DNA of 64,000 nt from Anabaena azotica FACHB-119 (GTDB lineage: Bacteria; Cyanobacteriota; Cyanobacteriia; Cyanobacteriales; Nostocaceae): positions 95,514 through 159,513 of the forward strand of contig NZ_JACJSG010000015.1 in the NCBI RefSeq assembly GCF_014697625.1, given 5' to 3'. The notes under the pieces were generated by a model. It was not told the DNA's origin and did no database searches. It was given only the letters and a program-made list of their open reading frames with translations. Each line of letters opens with the position of its first letter. Within the stretch, counting starts at the first letter, position 1. Both the position numbers and the translations under genes were made by a program. Of this stretch, positions 53,487-63,721 are shown in pieces.

Positions 53487-54016
53487 GTTTCTATCAAATA
53501 AAAAGTATTATCTGGTTGCCATTCCGATTGCGAGATGGCGTAGTAAACTACATCTTGACCGTAGTAGTGAGCTAGCTTTTGATACTTCATGCCTACCTTC
53601 TCAATTACTCGCCTTGATGCTATGTTTGCTGGATTAGCGATCGCCACTATTCGTTCTAGGTTTATAGTTAGAAATCCGTAATTTAAAGTAGCAATTGATG
53701 CTTCTGTGCCTAATCCCATATTCCAATACGACTTGTCTAACACATAGCCAAGCTCAACTTCCGAGGTATTATCTAAAAATCCTAAACCACAACGACCAAT
53801 CATTTTCCCGCTTTGTTTGTCAACTACAGCCCACATCCCCAAGTTGTGTTCTTGCCAATGTTGGATGTGTTTGAGTAAACTAGCCTCAGTCTGCTCTCGA
53901 CTTCGAGGTGACAAATATTTCATCACTTCTGTATCCGAGTAGAGACGAAACAAATCATCAAAATCCTGTAAATTAAAGTACCTTAATCTTAATCTGGTAG
54001 TTTCTATCTCAGGCAT
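53483..54016 (-). CDS. GNAT-family N-acetyltransferase (RimJ/RimL type)
   Basis: A 177-residue enzyme beginning MPEIETTRLRLRYFNLQDFD, the usual RimJ/RimL N-terminus. The acetyl-CoA region is VELGYVLDKSYWNMGLGTEA followed by IATLNYGF, and NIASRRVIEKVGMKYQ marks the motif B helix. It would acetylate a protein N-terminus, a ribosomal protein or a small amine; the substrate is unknown. Convergent with the ImmA gene with a 4-bp overlap of stop codons; not obviously part of the conflict island. Confidence 0.9.
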   Translation of the reverse strand: MPEIETTRLRLRYFNLQDFDDLFRLYSDTEVMKYLSPRSREQTEASLLKHIQHWQEHNLGMWAVVDKQSGKMIGRCGLGFLDNTSEVELGYVLDKSYWNMGLGTEASIATLNYGFLTINLERIVAIANPANIASRRVIEKVGMKYQKLAHYYGQDVVYYAISQSEWQPDNTFYLIET

Positions 54017-54114
54017 GGCATGACTAGCAAAGTAAATGTTACTTCAGACAGTTGTCTTTAGAATAAAATAACTGACACACACACTCCAGTAAAAATTAAT
54101 ATCATGCTCCGACT

Positions 54115-55992
54115 ATGAGCATCTACCAATCCCAAAAATCTTACAAACAAAACCGTTGGCGTAACAATGACTGGCGGCTATTTTTACGTCTAGTCCCCTA
54201 TGCTGGGCGTAACACTAAACTGCTGATCCTAGCATTAGGATTGTTATTGCCAGTGGCTTTGGCTAACTCAGTACAACCGCTATTAATTGGACAGGCTGTA
54301 TCTTTAATTCGTAACGAACCCAGTGCCTACGAATTTCTGCGGAATCGTCCTTTGTCACAAGGGCTATATATAATCGAGGGTCTATTGCTCTTAACTATAA
54401 TTATTCGGTTGACCCTCACTGGTTATCAAGGCTACCTACTCCAGAAGTTAGGACAGAAGATTACAGCAGCCATTCGTCAAGACCTGTTCCATCACGTGAC
54501 ATCTTTGGCTGTGCGGTTTTTTGACCGTACACCTGTAGGTAAGTTAATTACTCGCCTGACTAGCGATGTAGAAGTGCTAGGAGACGTATTTTCCACTGGC
54601 GCGATCGGCATCTTCTCTAATATTGTCTTAATGGTGGTAATTAGTGGTGTAATGTTTTCCATCCAGTGGCAACTTGCTTCCATGCTGCTGGTGATGTTAT
54701 TGCCAGTAACTTTACTAATTATTTACTTCCAGCGAAAGTACCGCAAAGCTAATTACAAAGCGAGGGAAGAACTTTCTTTAATAAATTCCCAGCTACAAGA
54801 AAATATCTTAGGGATTAATGTAGTCCAATTATTCCGCAGAGAAAAGTTTAATGCAGAGTTATTCCGTAAAGCAAATAGCCGCTACACACAACAAGTAGAT
54901 GAAACTATTTTTTATGATTCGGCTGTTTCAGCCACATTAGAATGGATTGGCTTAATTGCGATCGCTTGTGTATTGTGGATGGGAGGCTGGTTACTTTTAG
55001 ACAATAAACTCGATTTTGGGACTTTATCGACATTTATTTTATATGCCCAGCGTTTATTCGAGCCTTTACAAGATTTTGCCGAAAAATTTACCATCATTCA
55101 GTCTGGGTTTACTGCCATTGAGCGAGTAAGTGATATTCTAGATGAACCGATAGAAATTAGCGATCGCACCAACCCCCGCATTTCCGTCTATGATGCTAAA
55201 TTCGGGTTCATTGATGAAATCGTCGCTGATTTAGAATCTCAAACTGTCAGCGATATCCCAAATTTAGGAGAGATCCGTTTTGAACACGTTTGGTTTGCTT
55301 ATAAAGATGATGATTACGTCATTAAAGATTTAGACTTTGTAATTCATCCCGGCGAAAAAGTCGCCTTAGTAGGCCCAACAGGTGCAGGTAAAAGTTCTAT
55401 CATCCGTCTTTTGTGCCGTCTCTACGAACCCACTCAAGGACGTATTTTAGTTGATGGTATAGATATCCGCGAGTTACCCCAAGCAGAACTGCGTCGATAT
55501 ATGGCAGTAATTTTACAAGAGGGTTTCCTGTTTGCTGGTAATGTCAAAAGTAATATTACTTTGGGCGATTATTATACTTTTGAAGAGATTCAAGCCGCCG
55601 CACAACAAACTAATATTGCCGAATTTATTGAAGGATTACCATTGGGTTACGACACTAAATTACGAGAACGAGGGACAAATCTCTCTAGCGGACAAAAGCA
55701 ACTTTTAGCTTTTGCCCGTGCAGCAATTCGTAATCCCCAAATTTTAGTTTTGGATGAGGCAACTGCTAGTCTAGATGTAGGTACGGAAGCGTTAGTTCAA
55801 CAAGCTTTAAACGAATTGTTAATAGGCAGAACTGCAATTATTATTGCTCACCGTTTATCTACCATCCGCAACGTAGACCGGATTCTTGTATTAAAACGTG
55901 GTGAACTAATAGAACAAGGTAGCCATGAGGAATTGTTAAAGTCAGGAGGGCTTTATTCTACTTTACATAACCTACAAATGTTAGGGACTTAG
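54115..55992 (+). CDS. ABC transporter, fused permease and ATPase (MdlB/MsbA-type)
   Basis: A 625-residue half-transporter. Residues ~40-340 are the six-helix type I exporter domain (LILALGLLLPVALANSVQPL; the coupling helix region RFFDRTPVGKLITRLTSDVE). The ATPase domain (~385-620) has Walker A GPTGAGKSS, signature LSSGQKQLLAFARA, Walker B ILVLDEATASLD and the switch His in IIIAHRLSTI. It would work as a homodimer to export a lipid or hydrophobic compound. A linker of about 45 residues (DAKFGFIDEIVADLES) between the domains is longer than in MsbA. Stands alone on the plus strand. Confidence 0.93.
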   Translation: MSIYQSQKSYKQNRWRNNDWRLFLRLVPYAGRNTKLLILALGLLLPVALANSVQPLLIGQAVSLIRNEPSAYEFLRNRPLSQGLYIIEGLLLLTIIIRLTLTGYQGYLLQKLGQKITAAIRQDLFHHVTSLAVRFFDRTPVGKLITRLTSDVEVLGDVFSTGAIGIFSNIVLMVVISGVMFSIQWQLASMLLVMLLPVTLLIIYFQRKYRKANYKAREELSLINSQLQENILGINVVQLFRREKFNAELFRKANSRYTQQVDETIFYDSAVSATLEWIGLIAIACVLWMGGWLLLDNKLDFGTLSTFILYAQRLFEPLQDFAEKFTIIQSGFTAIERVSDILDEPIEISDRTNPRISVYDAKFGFIDEIVADLESQTVSDIPNLGEIRFEHVWFAYKDDDYVIKDLDFVIHPGEKVALVGPTGAGKSSIIRLLCRLYEPTQGRILVDGIDIRELPQAELRRYMAVILQEGFLFAGNVKSNITLGDYYTFEEIQAAAQQTNIAEFIEGLPLGYDTKLRERGTNLSSGQKQLLAFARAAIRNPQILVLDEATASLDVGTEALVQQALNELLIGRTAIIIAHRLSTIRNVDRILVLKRGELIEQGSHEELLKSGGLYSTLHNLQMLGT

Positions 55993-56424
55993 CCAATTAC
56001 CTGTTATAGCAGGGGACAGGTGATAGGCTGAAAAGCCACTTTCTATAAAGATTATAGGACTTACGCATGAAAACGAAAAATCAAGGGTTTTGGCAAGGGT
56101 ACAGGGGTATAGGGGTGTAGGGGTGTAAAAGCGCTAAACCTATACCCCTATACCCTTACACCCTTACACCCTGTCTCGACAGATAACTTCAGTGCGTAAG
56201 TCCTGGATTATATGATTCATCCATGTCCTAACCTATGTGGCTACTGCTATAACTAAACTAACTGTAGGGTGCGTCAGCCCCAATAATTTCGTATACATTC
56301 AAGGATTTTCCACATCTGACGCACCCTACCCCAAGTACCAGTTGCGTGAGTCCTATAAAAGATAACTGAGGATGGCGATCGCTTGAGTAGATGCAGCATT
56401 TGATAACATCAATAATTATCAGTT
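55993..56424. repeat. Repeat cluster (STRR, aggacttacgca element, 66-bp palindrome copy 4)
   Basis: Contents in order: a gttatagcaggggacaggtg tract (56004-56023); an element with ends aggacttacgca (56056) and tgcgtaagtcct (56193-56204), whose interior has ggggtgtaggggtgt tracts and their complement; an inverted fragment of the atagcc...taggacat family (56222-56250); the 66-bp palindrome at 56264-56329; and a further right end ttgcgtgagtcct (56342-56354). No coding content. Confidence 0.85.
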
Positions 56425-57399
56425 TTATTTACTCAAACTTAAGGCATTCTCAGTCAGCAAACACAGGTCAGCCACTGCATATTTAACAATTAAGGAAGTT
56501 TGATTAGCATTACAAGAACTCTGCACTTCCACAGTCCTCTTGTTATCTTTCATCAATTTAGCTTGATAAGTATACTGGTTAGAGCCTTGTTCAAAAGTTA
56601 GCTGCCCTAACATAATATTATTGTCTAAACTTTGCTCTAAAATTTTGCCTGCTACTTTATAACTAAACCAATTCCAGCCATGACTTAACATTAAATCTCT
56701 TTCCAAAACTTGAATAGCAGGAGGTAAAATTCCCCAGCCTCTATAAACACTTTTCAAGCGTTGAATATCACCAGTGCGAGTCAAAATTGACTGGAAAGAA
56801 TCCTGATCTAAAAGCCCATAATATCTACCCTCTGGTAAATCTATAGCTGTGGGTGCAAATCGATGTCCACCAATATGAGTAGATCGCCAAATTCTGGTAT
56901 TTTCCAACTTTAAGTTAGTTATAGTAGCATGAGCATGGAAATAAAAAGAATTGCCATATCTAGCACAACACTTATCATAACTACCATGCGTACAAACTAG
57001 GATATCTCTAGTTATGTTTGTAGCTGTTTCAGCATCCGGTCTTTTACCCCATAACCATTTCCTGACAACATCAGCTACTTGTTCAATATGTGATAGCTTA
57101 AATTCATGGTTGATATACCCACGACTTAAACCCTCTTGTTTTTGATAAATTAAAAGAGTCGTATATTCTGCTTTATGGGTAAGCTCATTAGCAATTAAAA
57201 GAAACCTAACTGGTAATTTAGCTTTATTTACTTCTTCTACCAAAATCCTCAAGCTACTGGGAACCCATCTAGAACTAAAAGCATTTGCTAGCCAAGGTTG
57301 AGGACATTCAATTAGAATATATGTTTGGTAATCTACTGCACTACCAATCACATCCTCTCCTATTTGTCTTGTATTATCTGCACAAAATAAATTACTCAT
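56425..57399 (-). CDS. Sucrase/ferredoxin-like (Suc_Fer, Apd1-type) protein
   Basis: A 324-residue protein with a thioredoxin-like ferredoxin domain. Likely cluster ligands are C136 and C144 or C145 in LVCTHGSYDKCCARYG, and the two histidines of H175-IGG-H179 (THIGGHRFAPTAID). This Cys/His combination is the Apd1-type bis-histidinyl [2Fe-2S] pattern. The N-terminal ~120 residues include WLANAFSSRWVPSSLRILVE, also family-typical. The role is unknown; a soluble redox protein is likely. It stands alone between two repeat-rich or AT-rich spacers. Confidence 0.85.
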   Translation of the reverse strand: MSNLFCADNTRQIGEDVIGSAVDYQTYILIECPQPWLANAFSSRWVPSSLRILVEEVNKAKLPVRFLLIANELTHKAEYTTLLIYQKQEGLSRGYINHEFKLSHIEQVADVVRKWLWGKRPDAETATNITRDILVCTHGSYDKCCARYGNSFYFHAHATITNLKLENTRIWRSTHIGGHRFAPTAIDLPEGRYYGLLDQDSFQSILTRTGDIQRLKSVYRGWGILPPAIQVLERDLMLSHGWNWFSYKVAGKILEQSLDNNIMLGQLTFEQGSNQYTYQAKLMKDNKRTVEVQSSCNANQTSLIVKYAVADLCLLTENALSLSK

Positions 57400-58544
57400 T
57401 GATTTATACTAATTAATTTTTTTCATTAACGAAGTTATCAAAAACACAATTGTGTTTTCAACGACAATTTTTGCATTTTATCAAGTTAAAAGCTATCATT
57501 TGAGCCTACTGGGTATATCCCAGTAGATACTTTCTAACATCATTTTTAATCACTTTCCTCCCTATTAAGAATAATTCTATTTAAGATATCAATAATTTTT
57601 TGCTCATATCCGGTTAATCATTCCAAATATTTAACTTAGCAGAACTGTGAAAGCAGTAGTTAAAAACCAAACATTTAGTTAAATTCTTAGCATATATAAT
57701 CAAAAACACCGTATTTATAACTAGTTAACTGATGACCTCAGCCCACAAACGGAAATATTCCTGAAGGGAATAACTGAATAAATATTTAATTTTTTGTTTA
57801 AAGATAATTCCCTGGATAGTTGACATAACTTACTATTCAGTTATTTTTTTGATTTGCACTTTTACTAGATGGGTACATAACATAATTATTCTCAGAACAT
57901 AGGAAATAGTTGTGTTTCTTTCATATTTTTCTGAGATTTCACAAAGCTTTACTTTCTCAGGCTTTTAAAATGTGCAAGTTGAGAGTAAATCGAAAGCATA
58001 GAAGCAACAAGATATATTGATAAAATTTCTCAATAAGTATTGAAAAAATATATGGAAGTAATGAGTGGCTATAAACATAGCCTCCTCGTACCTAGGAAAC
58101 TGAAGTGTCATCAGCATACTAATGCCCAATTTTTTAATTTTTACTTTAAATGTCTAGATTCTAGTTGATATATGACCACTGGCAATTTCTATGCAGCTTA
58201 GATTGACAGGTTAGACATTGTTTGCTTATCTGTCTTTCTCAACTGTTAATAGTTAAGAGGGATTTTTTCAGCGTTTACGACTAATCTAGCCCAAAGCAGT
58301 AATAAATGCAAGTATTTATTAATATTGCTGATACTGTTCTAATTAATCAATTGTAATAATCCAGTCCAGATAAGGGTTATAACAATTTATCTGTTAATTA
58401 GCATATATTTTTCGCTATTGAAACCCTCAATACAATCAATAAAGATTCTCAATAGATGAGATTGTTGTTTCGGAACTGGGAATTGCGAATTTCCTATGGT
58501 GATATTTTAGACTTAACTTGGTATTCCTTTGTGAGCAGAAGACG
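57400..58544. other. AT-rich non-coding spacer
   Basis: About 1.1 kb between the divergent Suc_Fer and glucokinase genes. A perfect 8-bp inverted repeat ctactggg/cccagtag with a 5-base loop lies at 57506-57526. Many short A/T runs; no credible ORF, no repeat-family copy and no RNA gene that I can recognise. Confidence 0.45.
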
Positions 58545-59498
58545 ATGGCATCAATCTTAGCGCTGGATTTTGGGGGAACGAAACTAGCCGCAGCATTAGT
58601 AGAGTCAGGTTCTAGAGAATGGCTACGTTATGAACGTCGGCTTTCCCCAGCAAATGCAGATGCTAACACAGACATGGAAATCATGCGATCGCTCATTGCT
58701 TCCCTACTCCAAGGTACAATAGCAACAGCGATCGGTGTCAGCTTCGGTGGCCCCGTAGATGCAACCACCGGCACAGTCAGACTATCTCATCACGTCCCTG
58801 GTTGGGAAAACATTCCCCTAAAAAACTTACTAGAACAAGAGTTTGGCTTACCTACCATTGTAGATAACGATGCCAACGTTGCAGCTTTAGGCGAACACCG
58901 CTTTGGTGCAGGTCAAGGATACGATAGCTTATTTTATATTACCATCAGCACAGGTGTAGGCGGTGGTTGGATAATCAACGGTAAATCTTGGCAAGGTGCA
59001 GGTGGGATGGCTGGTGAAATTGGGCATATAGTTGTAGATCCTGCTGGGCCTGTATGCTTATGTGGCAAACGTGGATGTGTAGAACGTTTTGCATCGGGGC
59101 CTTACATGGCGCAAAATGCCAAAGATATCTTACAAAGTCAACAAAAACAACAAGGTGGGGAAATACTGAGAAGCTTAGTAGAAAACGACCTCAATTTGAT
59201 CACAGGTCAATTAATCAGCCAAGCAGCAGCAAAAGGAGATAAAATAGCTCAAGCAGTGTTAAAAAAATCTGCATGGGCTTTAGGTGTAGGCATTGGTAAC
59301 ATCGCCAACTTGATCAACCCCCAACGCTTCATCTTAGGCGGTAGTGTCACCAAAGCAGGCGAAACTTGGTGGAACACAATACAACAAACAGCCACAGCAA
59401 CAGCATTACCAGAAGTGTCATTTGAAATTGTCCCCGCAGCATTGGGAGACGATGCGCCATTATGGGGTGCAGTCGCCTTAGCCGAAACCCTCCAATAA
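58545..59498 (+). CDS. ROK-family sugar kinase (glucokinase-like)
   Basis: A 317-residue kinase from ATG 58545 (MASILALDFGGTKLAAALVE); nine more codons lie upstream in frame but agaagacg precedes this ATG. The phosphate loop is LDFGGTKL, the catalytic Asp is in TIVDNDANVAALGE, and the ROK zinc motif CLCGKRGCVE is complete. The enzyme phosphorylates glucose or an N-acetylated sugar with ATP in the cytoplasm. The sugar cannot be fixed from sequence, but cyanobacterial glucokinases often belong to this group. Convergent with comEC. Confidence 0.9.
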   Translation: MASILALDFGGTKLAAALVESGSREWLRYERRLSPANADANTDMEIMRSLIASLLQGTIATAIGVSFGGPVDATTGTVRLSHHVPGWENIPLKNLLEQEFGLPTIVDNDANVAALGEHRFGAGQGYDSLFYITISTGVGGGWIINGKSWQGAGGMAGEIGHIVVDPAGPVCLCGKRGCVERFASGPYMAQNAKDILQSQQKQQGGEILRSLVENDLNLITGQLISQAAAKGDKIAQAVLKKSAWALGVGIGNIANLINPQRFILGGSVTKAGETWWNTIQQTATATALPEVSFEIVPAALGDDAPLWGAVALAETLQ

Positions 59499-59531
59499 AA
59501 CTCTTCGCGCCTTTGCGTGAAAAAACACCAA

Positions 59532-61865
59532 CTACAAAACCGAAGACTTACTTTCACTCACCTGAGTAAAAGACTCAAACGCACCATTAGGAGTCCATTG
59601 CACAGCCCCATCCTGCCCTGTAACAAAAACTTTAGTAGGTATACTACTCAGTTCAGATAACACATTACTATCAACATTACCAGAAGAAGCGATCGCCACC
59701 TGTGGTTTCAAAGCAGTTACCAAATCCTTCAAAGACTCAGCATTACACCATAACACCTGCGGACTCGACCATCCCCCAGCCTTCATAATTCTTTCCACCT
59801 CCTTCGGTTCCACATCTCCCACCAATAACCAACTCAACCCGAAAACTTGCAACTGCACAATTGGCTGTTCATTAATCAACTGCGCCACCGTAGAACCAAC
59901 ATTAATAGTTTGCCCCACAGCTAAAACCTGATAAATTCCTTTTTGTTGTTGCAATACTTGAGGAATGGCTTGATCTGCCAGAGAATTTTCCTTATTGGTA
60001 GCGTAGGTGTAGAAATTTTTAATTTGCAGACGTTGGAGAACCTCCAACCAAGCATCGTTATTATTATTTTGAAAGTCTGTGGCGATCGCCCAATCAATTT
60101 GGTTCACACCCTGCTGTTGTAAAAAGGGTACAATCGTGAAGCGTCCCGTACCCTCATCACCACTATTAATTAGAGTTACCGTACCCCTATCCTGCACAAC
60201 CATAACAGGTTCAGCCCCAGCTTCCAACACCGTTATCCGTAATAATGTACTAGCAGAGTGCCAAGCCGGAAATAGCACCAAACCAACCGCAATTAAACCT
60301 GCAAACCACCAGCGTTTTTGCCACCAGCCTAGCAACCAAACTAGCAGAATTAGTGCATAGATACTCAATAACTGCCAAGTTGAGATAGTACCCAGAACAA
60401 CAGCATTTCCTGGTAACTTACTAAAATATTCCACTAATTGAATTAACCAATCAGTAGGATAGTGCAGAAATCCAGCGACAAAACTACCCGCCTCTGGTAA
60501 AATTAAAGTAAATATCGCACTAATAATTCCACCAATACTAATAACAGAAATCAACGGTGTAGTAATAATATTTAGTAGCAAACTATAAGCAGGCACAACC
60601 CCAAACACATAGAGTTGTACAGGTAAAGTCCAAATTGTCGCCGCTAGAGGAACAGCAATTAAAGATGCGATCGCCGGCGGAACCCAACTCAAACCACTAG
60701 TAATTGCAGGGACACTCACCACTAACCCCAAAGTCGCCAAAAAACTGAACTCAAAACCCAAATCCCAAATCCACAACGGATTAAATAGTAATAATATAGT
60801 TGCAGCTAATAAAAGTGAACCCAACTGTTTCACCTTCCTATCCAAAGCCAAACCAATCAAAGCTGCAAAACCCATAATCACAGCCCTCAACACAGCAGGC
60901 GCAAACCCAGTCAAACTCAGGAAAACAATCAACGCCAACGTCCCCAGGCTGACTTGCGTTACCTTTTTCGCCCGCCTAGTTAACTGCAATATCACACTCA
61001 AAATCAGCGAAGTCTGAAACCCTGAAGCCGCCAAAGCATGGGCTAACCCCGCCTGGACAAACATATCGCGGATATCATAAGGTAAATCAACCGCCCTGCT
61101 ACCCAACACCATTGCACTCACAAGCGGCCCTTCTGGTATATCTAACCCCATCACTTGCGATCGCACAATCTTATCCCGAATTTGCCACCATCCCCACCCT
61201 CTTTCCTCATCCAGAATATTAATTTGCCGTCCCATCAACCCAGCAAACGTCCCCTCCCGTTCCAAATACTTTCTAAAATCAAAAGCACCAGGATTAGCAG
61301 CAGCCTTCGGTTTATACAATACCCCCGTCACCGCCACCTCTTGCCCAGGATGTAACCCAGTCGCCTTAAGTATTGGCACAGTCACATATAACTTACCTGT
61401 AGCCCCTTGCTGAGTTCCTTCCGTATCTTTTTGATTTCTCACTTCATTCAACTGAGAAACTTCCAGCCAAAATTGCCCCCGTTGACTGCGAGTTAAACGC
61501 GGACTACTAGCCACCTCCCCCCGCACAATTACCAATTGTTCTTGATTACTCCCATCTGGCGGCACAAATTTACTAATATCCGTTGTAGTCGGTTGAGGTG
61601 TCCGCCATTGCAAATAAAAACTTGCCAAAAACCCCACCAACCCAGCAATTAACCAAACTCTTGCAAGCGGAGTCACTTGTAAATTGTTAGCCGCTACATC
61701 AGTTGTTGATTTTTTTAGTAGCCTTCGTGACTTTCCCCCCCTCCTGAAAAAAACTGCACAGACAATTCCTAAAACTAAAATCCACACCCCGCCCCCAGGA
61801 ACCGCCGTAAATAACAATCCTAAAATGTAGCTAAGGCAGATAATCACACCACTGGTTTGAATCAT
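59532..61865 (-). CDS. comEC: ComEC/Rec2-family DNA-uptake channel protein
   Basis: A 777-residue membrane protein. N-terminal helices lead to an OB-fold domain (~100-215, VIVRGEVASSPRLTRSQRGQ). The competence domain of about ten helices (~235-520) contains AMVLGSRAVDLPYDIRDMFV and GLAHALAASGFQTSLILSVI, the ComEC signature. The C-terminal part (~545-770) has the metallo-beta-lactamase-like fold but the metal site is lost: the usual HxHxDH strand reads DWAIATDFQNNNND (~590-604). ComEC carries single-stranded DNA across the inner membrane in natural transformation. Uptake could be intact while any nuclease function is absent. Confidence 0.9.
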   Translation of the reverse strand: MIQTSGVIICLSYILGLLFTAVPGGGVWILVLGIVCAVFFRRGGKSRRLLKKSTTDVAANNLQVTPLARVWLIAGLVGFLASFYLQWRTPQPTTTDISKFVPPDGSNQEQLVIVRGEVASSPRLTRSQRGQFWLEVSQLNEVRNQKDTEGTQQGATGKLYVTVPILKATGLHPGQEVAVTGVLYKPKAAANPGAFDFRKYLEREGTFAGLMGRQINILDEERGWGWWQIRDKIVRSQVMGLDIPEGPLVSAMVLGSRAVDLPYDIRDMFVQAGLAHALAASGFQTSLILSVILQLTRRAKKVTQVSLGTLALIVFLSLTGFAPAVLRAVIMGFAALIGLALDRKVKQLGSLLLAATILLLFNPLWIWDLGFEFSFLATLGLVVSVPAITSGLSWVPPAIASLIAVPLAATIWTLPVQLYVFGVVPAYSLLLNIITTPLISVISIGGIISAIFTLILPEAGSFVAGFLHYPTDWLIQLVEYFSKLPGNAVVLGTISTWQLLSIYALILLVWLLGWWQKRWWFAGLIAVGLVLFPAWHSASTLLRITVLEAGAEPVMVVQDRGTVTLINSGDEGTGRFTIVPFLQQQGVNQIDWAIATDFQNNNNDAWLEVLQRLQIKNFYTYATNKENSLADQAIPQVLQQQKGIYQVLAVGQTINVGSTVAQLINEQPIVQLQVFGLSWLLVGDVEPKEVERIMKAGGWSSPQVLWCNAESLKDLVTALKPQVAIASSGNVDSNVLSELSSIPTKVFVTGQDGAVQWTPNGAFESFTQVSESKSSVL

Positions 61866-61942
61866 AAAACTTCTGGCAACATCTGGGGGTAGTATTGTGA
61901 ATACTTTCTCGTGAAGTATAGTTCATCAACTCTAAACAAACA

Positions 61943-61962
61943 AAGCCCGCACAGGCGGGCTT
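61943..61962 (-). terminator. Rho-independent terminator after the DUF4079 gene
   Basis: Stem aagcccgc / gcgggctt with a 4-base loop; on the minus strand it is followed by tgtttgtttag. It lies 29 bp past the DUF4079 stop and separates that gene from comEC. Confidence 0.8.
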
Positions 61963-61991
61963 CACATTATAAATAAAGTTGTATCACTAGA

Positions 61992-62477
61992 TTACAGAGA
62001 AATACCCAAATTAAAGCCGAGAAAAGCATGGAAGAAGAGAACTGCGATCGCCGCCGTCCCCAAATAAGCATGAACTCCCCGCAGCCCCTTCTTTTCCCCA
62101 CCAAATCCGATAGAAGCAATTACCCCATTCATAAATAAAAGTACCAACACCAGCGAACCAGTCCAAAAATGAGGACTTTCAAACAGTGGCTTATGCTGCA
62201 TCACCAAAGACAACACCCCACCCGTATAACCACCAGCCAAAAATAAAAACAGCCAAGGCGCTAATAGTCGATGAGAAAGTCGATTTTTAATTGCCTTATC
62301 CTTATCTGTCCCCTCCAGCAGCCTACCTTGCCAACCAGCCCAAGCAACATAGCTACCCAAAACAAAAATCACAATCGCCATCATCAAAGGATGTCCCCAA
62401 TGCACAATCGGTTCAGGGATACCCAAAGAACGAAACCAAGCCGCAATAGGTTCTAAAACTTCACTCCAATTCACCAT
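61992..62477 (-). CDS. DUF4079 family membrane protein
   Basis: A 161-residue protein with four hydrophobic helices: PLMMAIVIFVLGSYVAWAGW, WLFLFLAGGYTGGVLSLVMQ, WTGSLVLVLLFMNGVIASIG and YLGTAAIAVLFFHAFLGFN. Conserved histidines (IVHWGHP, LSHRLLAPW, HFWTG, VHAYLG) recall cytochrome b-type haem ligands. The family is common in cyanobacteria and plastids but its function is not known. Ends at an intrinsic terminator; upstream spacing of 217 bp from glyQ suggests its own promoter. Confidence 0.88.
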   Translation of the reverse strand: MVNWSEVLEPIAAWFRSLGIPEPIVHWGHPLMMAIVIFVLGSYVAWAGWQGRLLEGTDKDKAIKNRLSHRLLAPWLFLFLAGGYTGGVLSLVMQHKPLFESPHFWTGSLVLVLLFMNGVIASIGFGGEKKGLRGVHAYLGTAAIAVLFFHAFLGFNLGISL

Positions 62478-62628
62478 ATCTCACCCACCATTAGTATTTT
62501 TCAAATAACTGAAAATCTTGCACTACTGTCTTATTGCCAAAATAAAAAGCCCAAAAGCTCATTATTTCGTAGGCCGATGCACTGCCCACCATTTGCTTAT
62601 TGAAAAAGTGCAAGATATAAAATAGACA

Positions 62629-62652
62629 AACCCTCCTGAGTGTAAGAGGGTT
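62629..62652 (-). terminator. Hairpin after glyQ
   Basis: Stem aaccctc / gagggtt with a ~10-base loop, read on the minus strand 43 bp past the glyQ stop and followed by tgtctattttat. Probable intrinsic terminator; the T tract is interrupted. Confidence 0.6.
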
Positions 62653-62694
62653 AAGAAATCTTACTAAGTTTTAACAAAAATTAAGCACCAATTT

Positions 62695-63579
62695 CTACCG
62701 TGTAACCGAGGCATTTTTCAGCAGAGGGAAACCCAACTTCTCCCTTTGTTCAACATATAAACTAGCCACCTTCCGCGCCAAATGACGAATCCTCGCAATA
62801 TAACGAGTACGTTCAGTCACAGAAATCACACCCCTAGCATCCAGCAAATTAAAAGTATGCGAACACTTCATCACATAATCCAAGCTAGGCAAAACCAAAC
62901 CCTTCTCAGTTAACTGACTAGCTTCCTGCTCATACAAATTAAACAACGTCAGCAACAACTCAGGATTCGACGCTTCAAAATTATACGTACTCTGCTCAAT
63001 CTCATTTTGCAGAAAAATATCACCATAAGTAATATTGTCCGTCCACTGAATCTTAGTAATCGCCTCCACTTCCTGAAGATACATCACCAAGCGTTCTAAA
63101 CCATAAGTAATCTCAATCGACACCGGACGGCAATCAATACCCCCACACTGCTGGAAGTAAGTGAATTGAGTAATTTCCATCCCATCCAACCAAACTTCCC
63201 AACCAGTGCCCCAAGCGCCCACCGTCGCATCTTCCCAGTTATCTTCCACAAACCGGATATCGTGATCTTCAGGACGAATACCCAAAGCCCTCAAAGAATC
63301 AAGATAAATCTCCTGAATATTATCCGGCGAAGGTTTAATCAAAACTTGGTACTGATAATAATGCTGAACCCGATTAGGATTCTCACCATAACGCCCATCA
63401 GTAGGACGACGACAAGGTTCAACATAAGCCACCGCCCAAGGCTCCGGCCCCAAAGCCCGCAAAAACGTATGCGGATTTTTTGTCCCCGCCCCCTTCTCAA
63501 TATCGTAAGGCTGTGCAATCAAACAACCGCGTTCAGCCCAAAACTGATGTAACGTAGCTATTACCGATTGAAAATTCAT
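62695..63579 (-). CDS. glyQ: Glycyl-tRNA synthetase alpha subunit
   Basis: A 294-residue class II catalytic subunit, the normal length. Markers are [60 protein letters not shown] (motif 2 region) and [15 protein letters not shown] (motif 3). It charges tRNA-Gly together with the GlyS beta subunit, which is not adjacent here. Cyanobacteria commonly have glyQ and glyS unlinked. It is divergent from the rRNA operon, with a 310-bp spacer. Confidence 0.96.
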   Translation of the reverse strand: MNFQSVIATLHQFWAERGCLIAQPYDIEKGAGTKNPHTFLRALGPEPWAVAYVEPCRRPTDGRYGENPNRVQHYYQYQVLIKPSPDNIQEIYLDSLRALGIRPEDHDIRFVEDNWEDATVGAWGTGWEVWLDGMEITQFTYFQQCGGIDCRPVSIEITYGLERLVMYLQEVEAITKIQWTDNITYGDIFLQNEIEQSTYNFEASNPELLLTLFNLYEQEASQLTEKGLVLPSLDYVMKCSHTFNLLDARGVISVTERTRYIARIRHLARKVASLYVEQREKLGFPLLKNASVTR

Positions 63580-63692
63580 GCTCTACCCTCGCTTACTCAG
63601 CAAAATGCCTACACCATTGTTGCCTGAAAAGCATCTGAGTGGGGAGTTTTGAAGCGACGAAAAAATGTTTTCCAGAAATCTTGGAAAAAAGG

Positions 63693-63721
63693 TTGACAGC
63701 CCTGAATAGGTTAGCTATATT
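63693..63721 (+). promoter_or_regulatory. rRNA operon promoter, consensus sigma-70 type
   Basis: ttgaca at 63693-63698 and tatatt at 63716-63721 with a 17-bp spacer, about 170 bp before the 16S gene. The leader between (63728-63888) includes gacggacgcgataaagcgac, which can form short stems, and may hold antitermination or processing sites. No gene is seen between 63580 and 63888. Confidence 0.75.

Noticed and set aside
63166..63552. 128-residue plus-strand ORF antisense to glyQ
   Set aside because: glyQ is unambiguous on the other strand; this is a low-complexity shadow rich in Arg, Ile and Pro.
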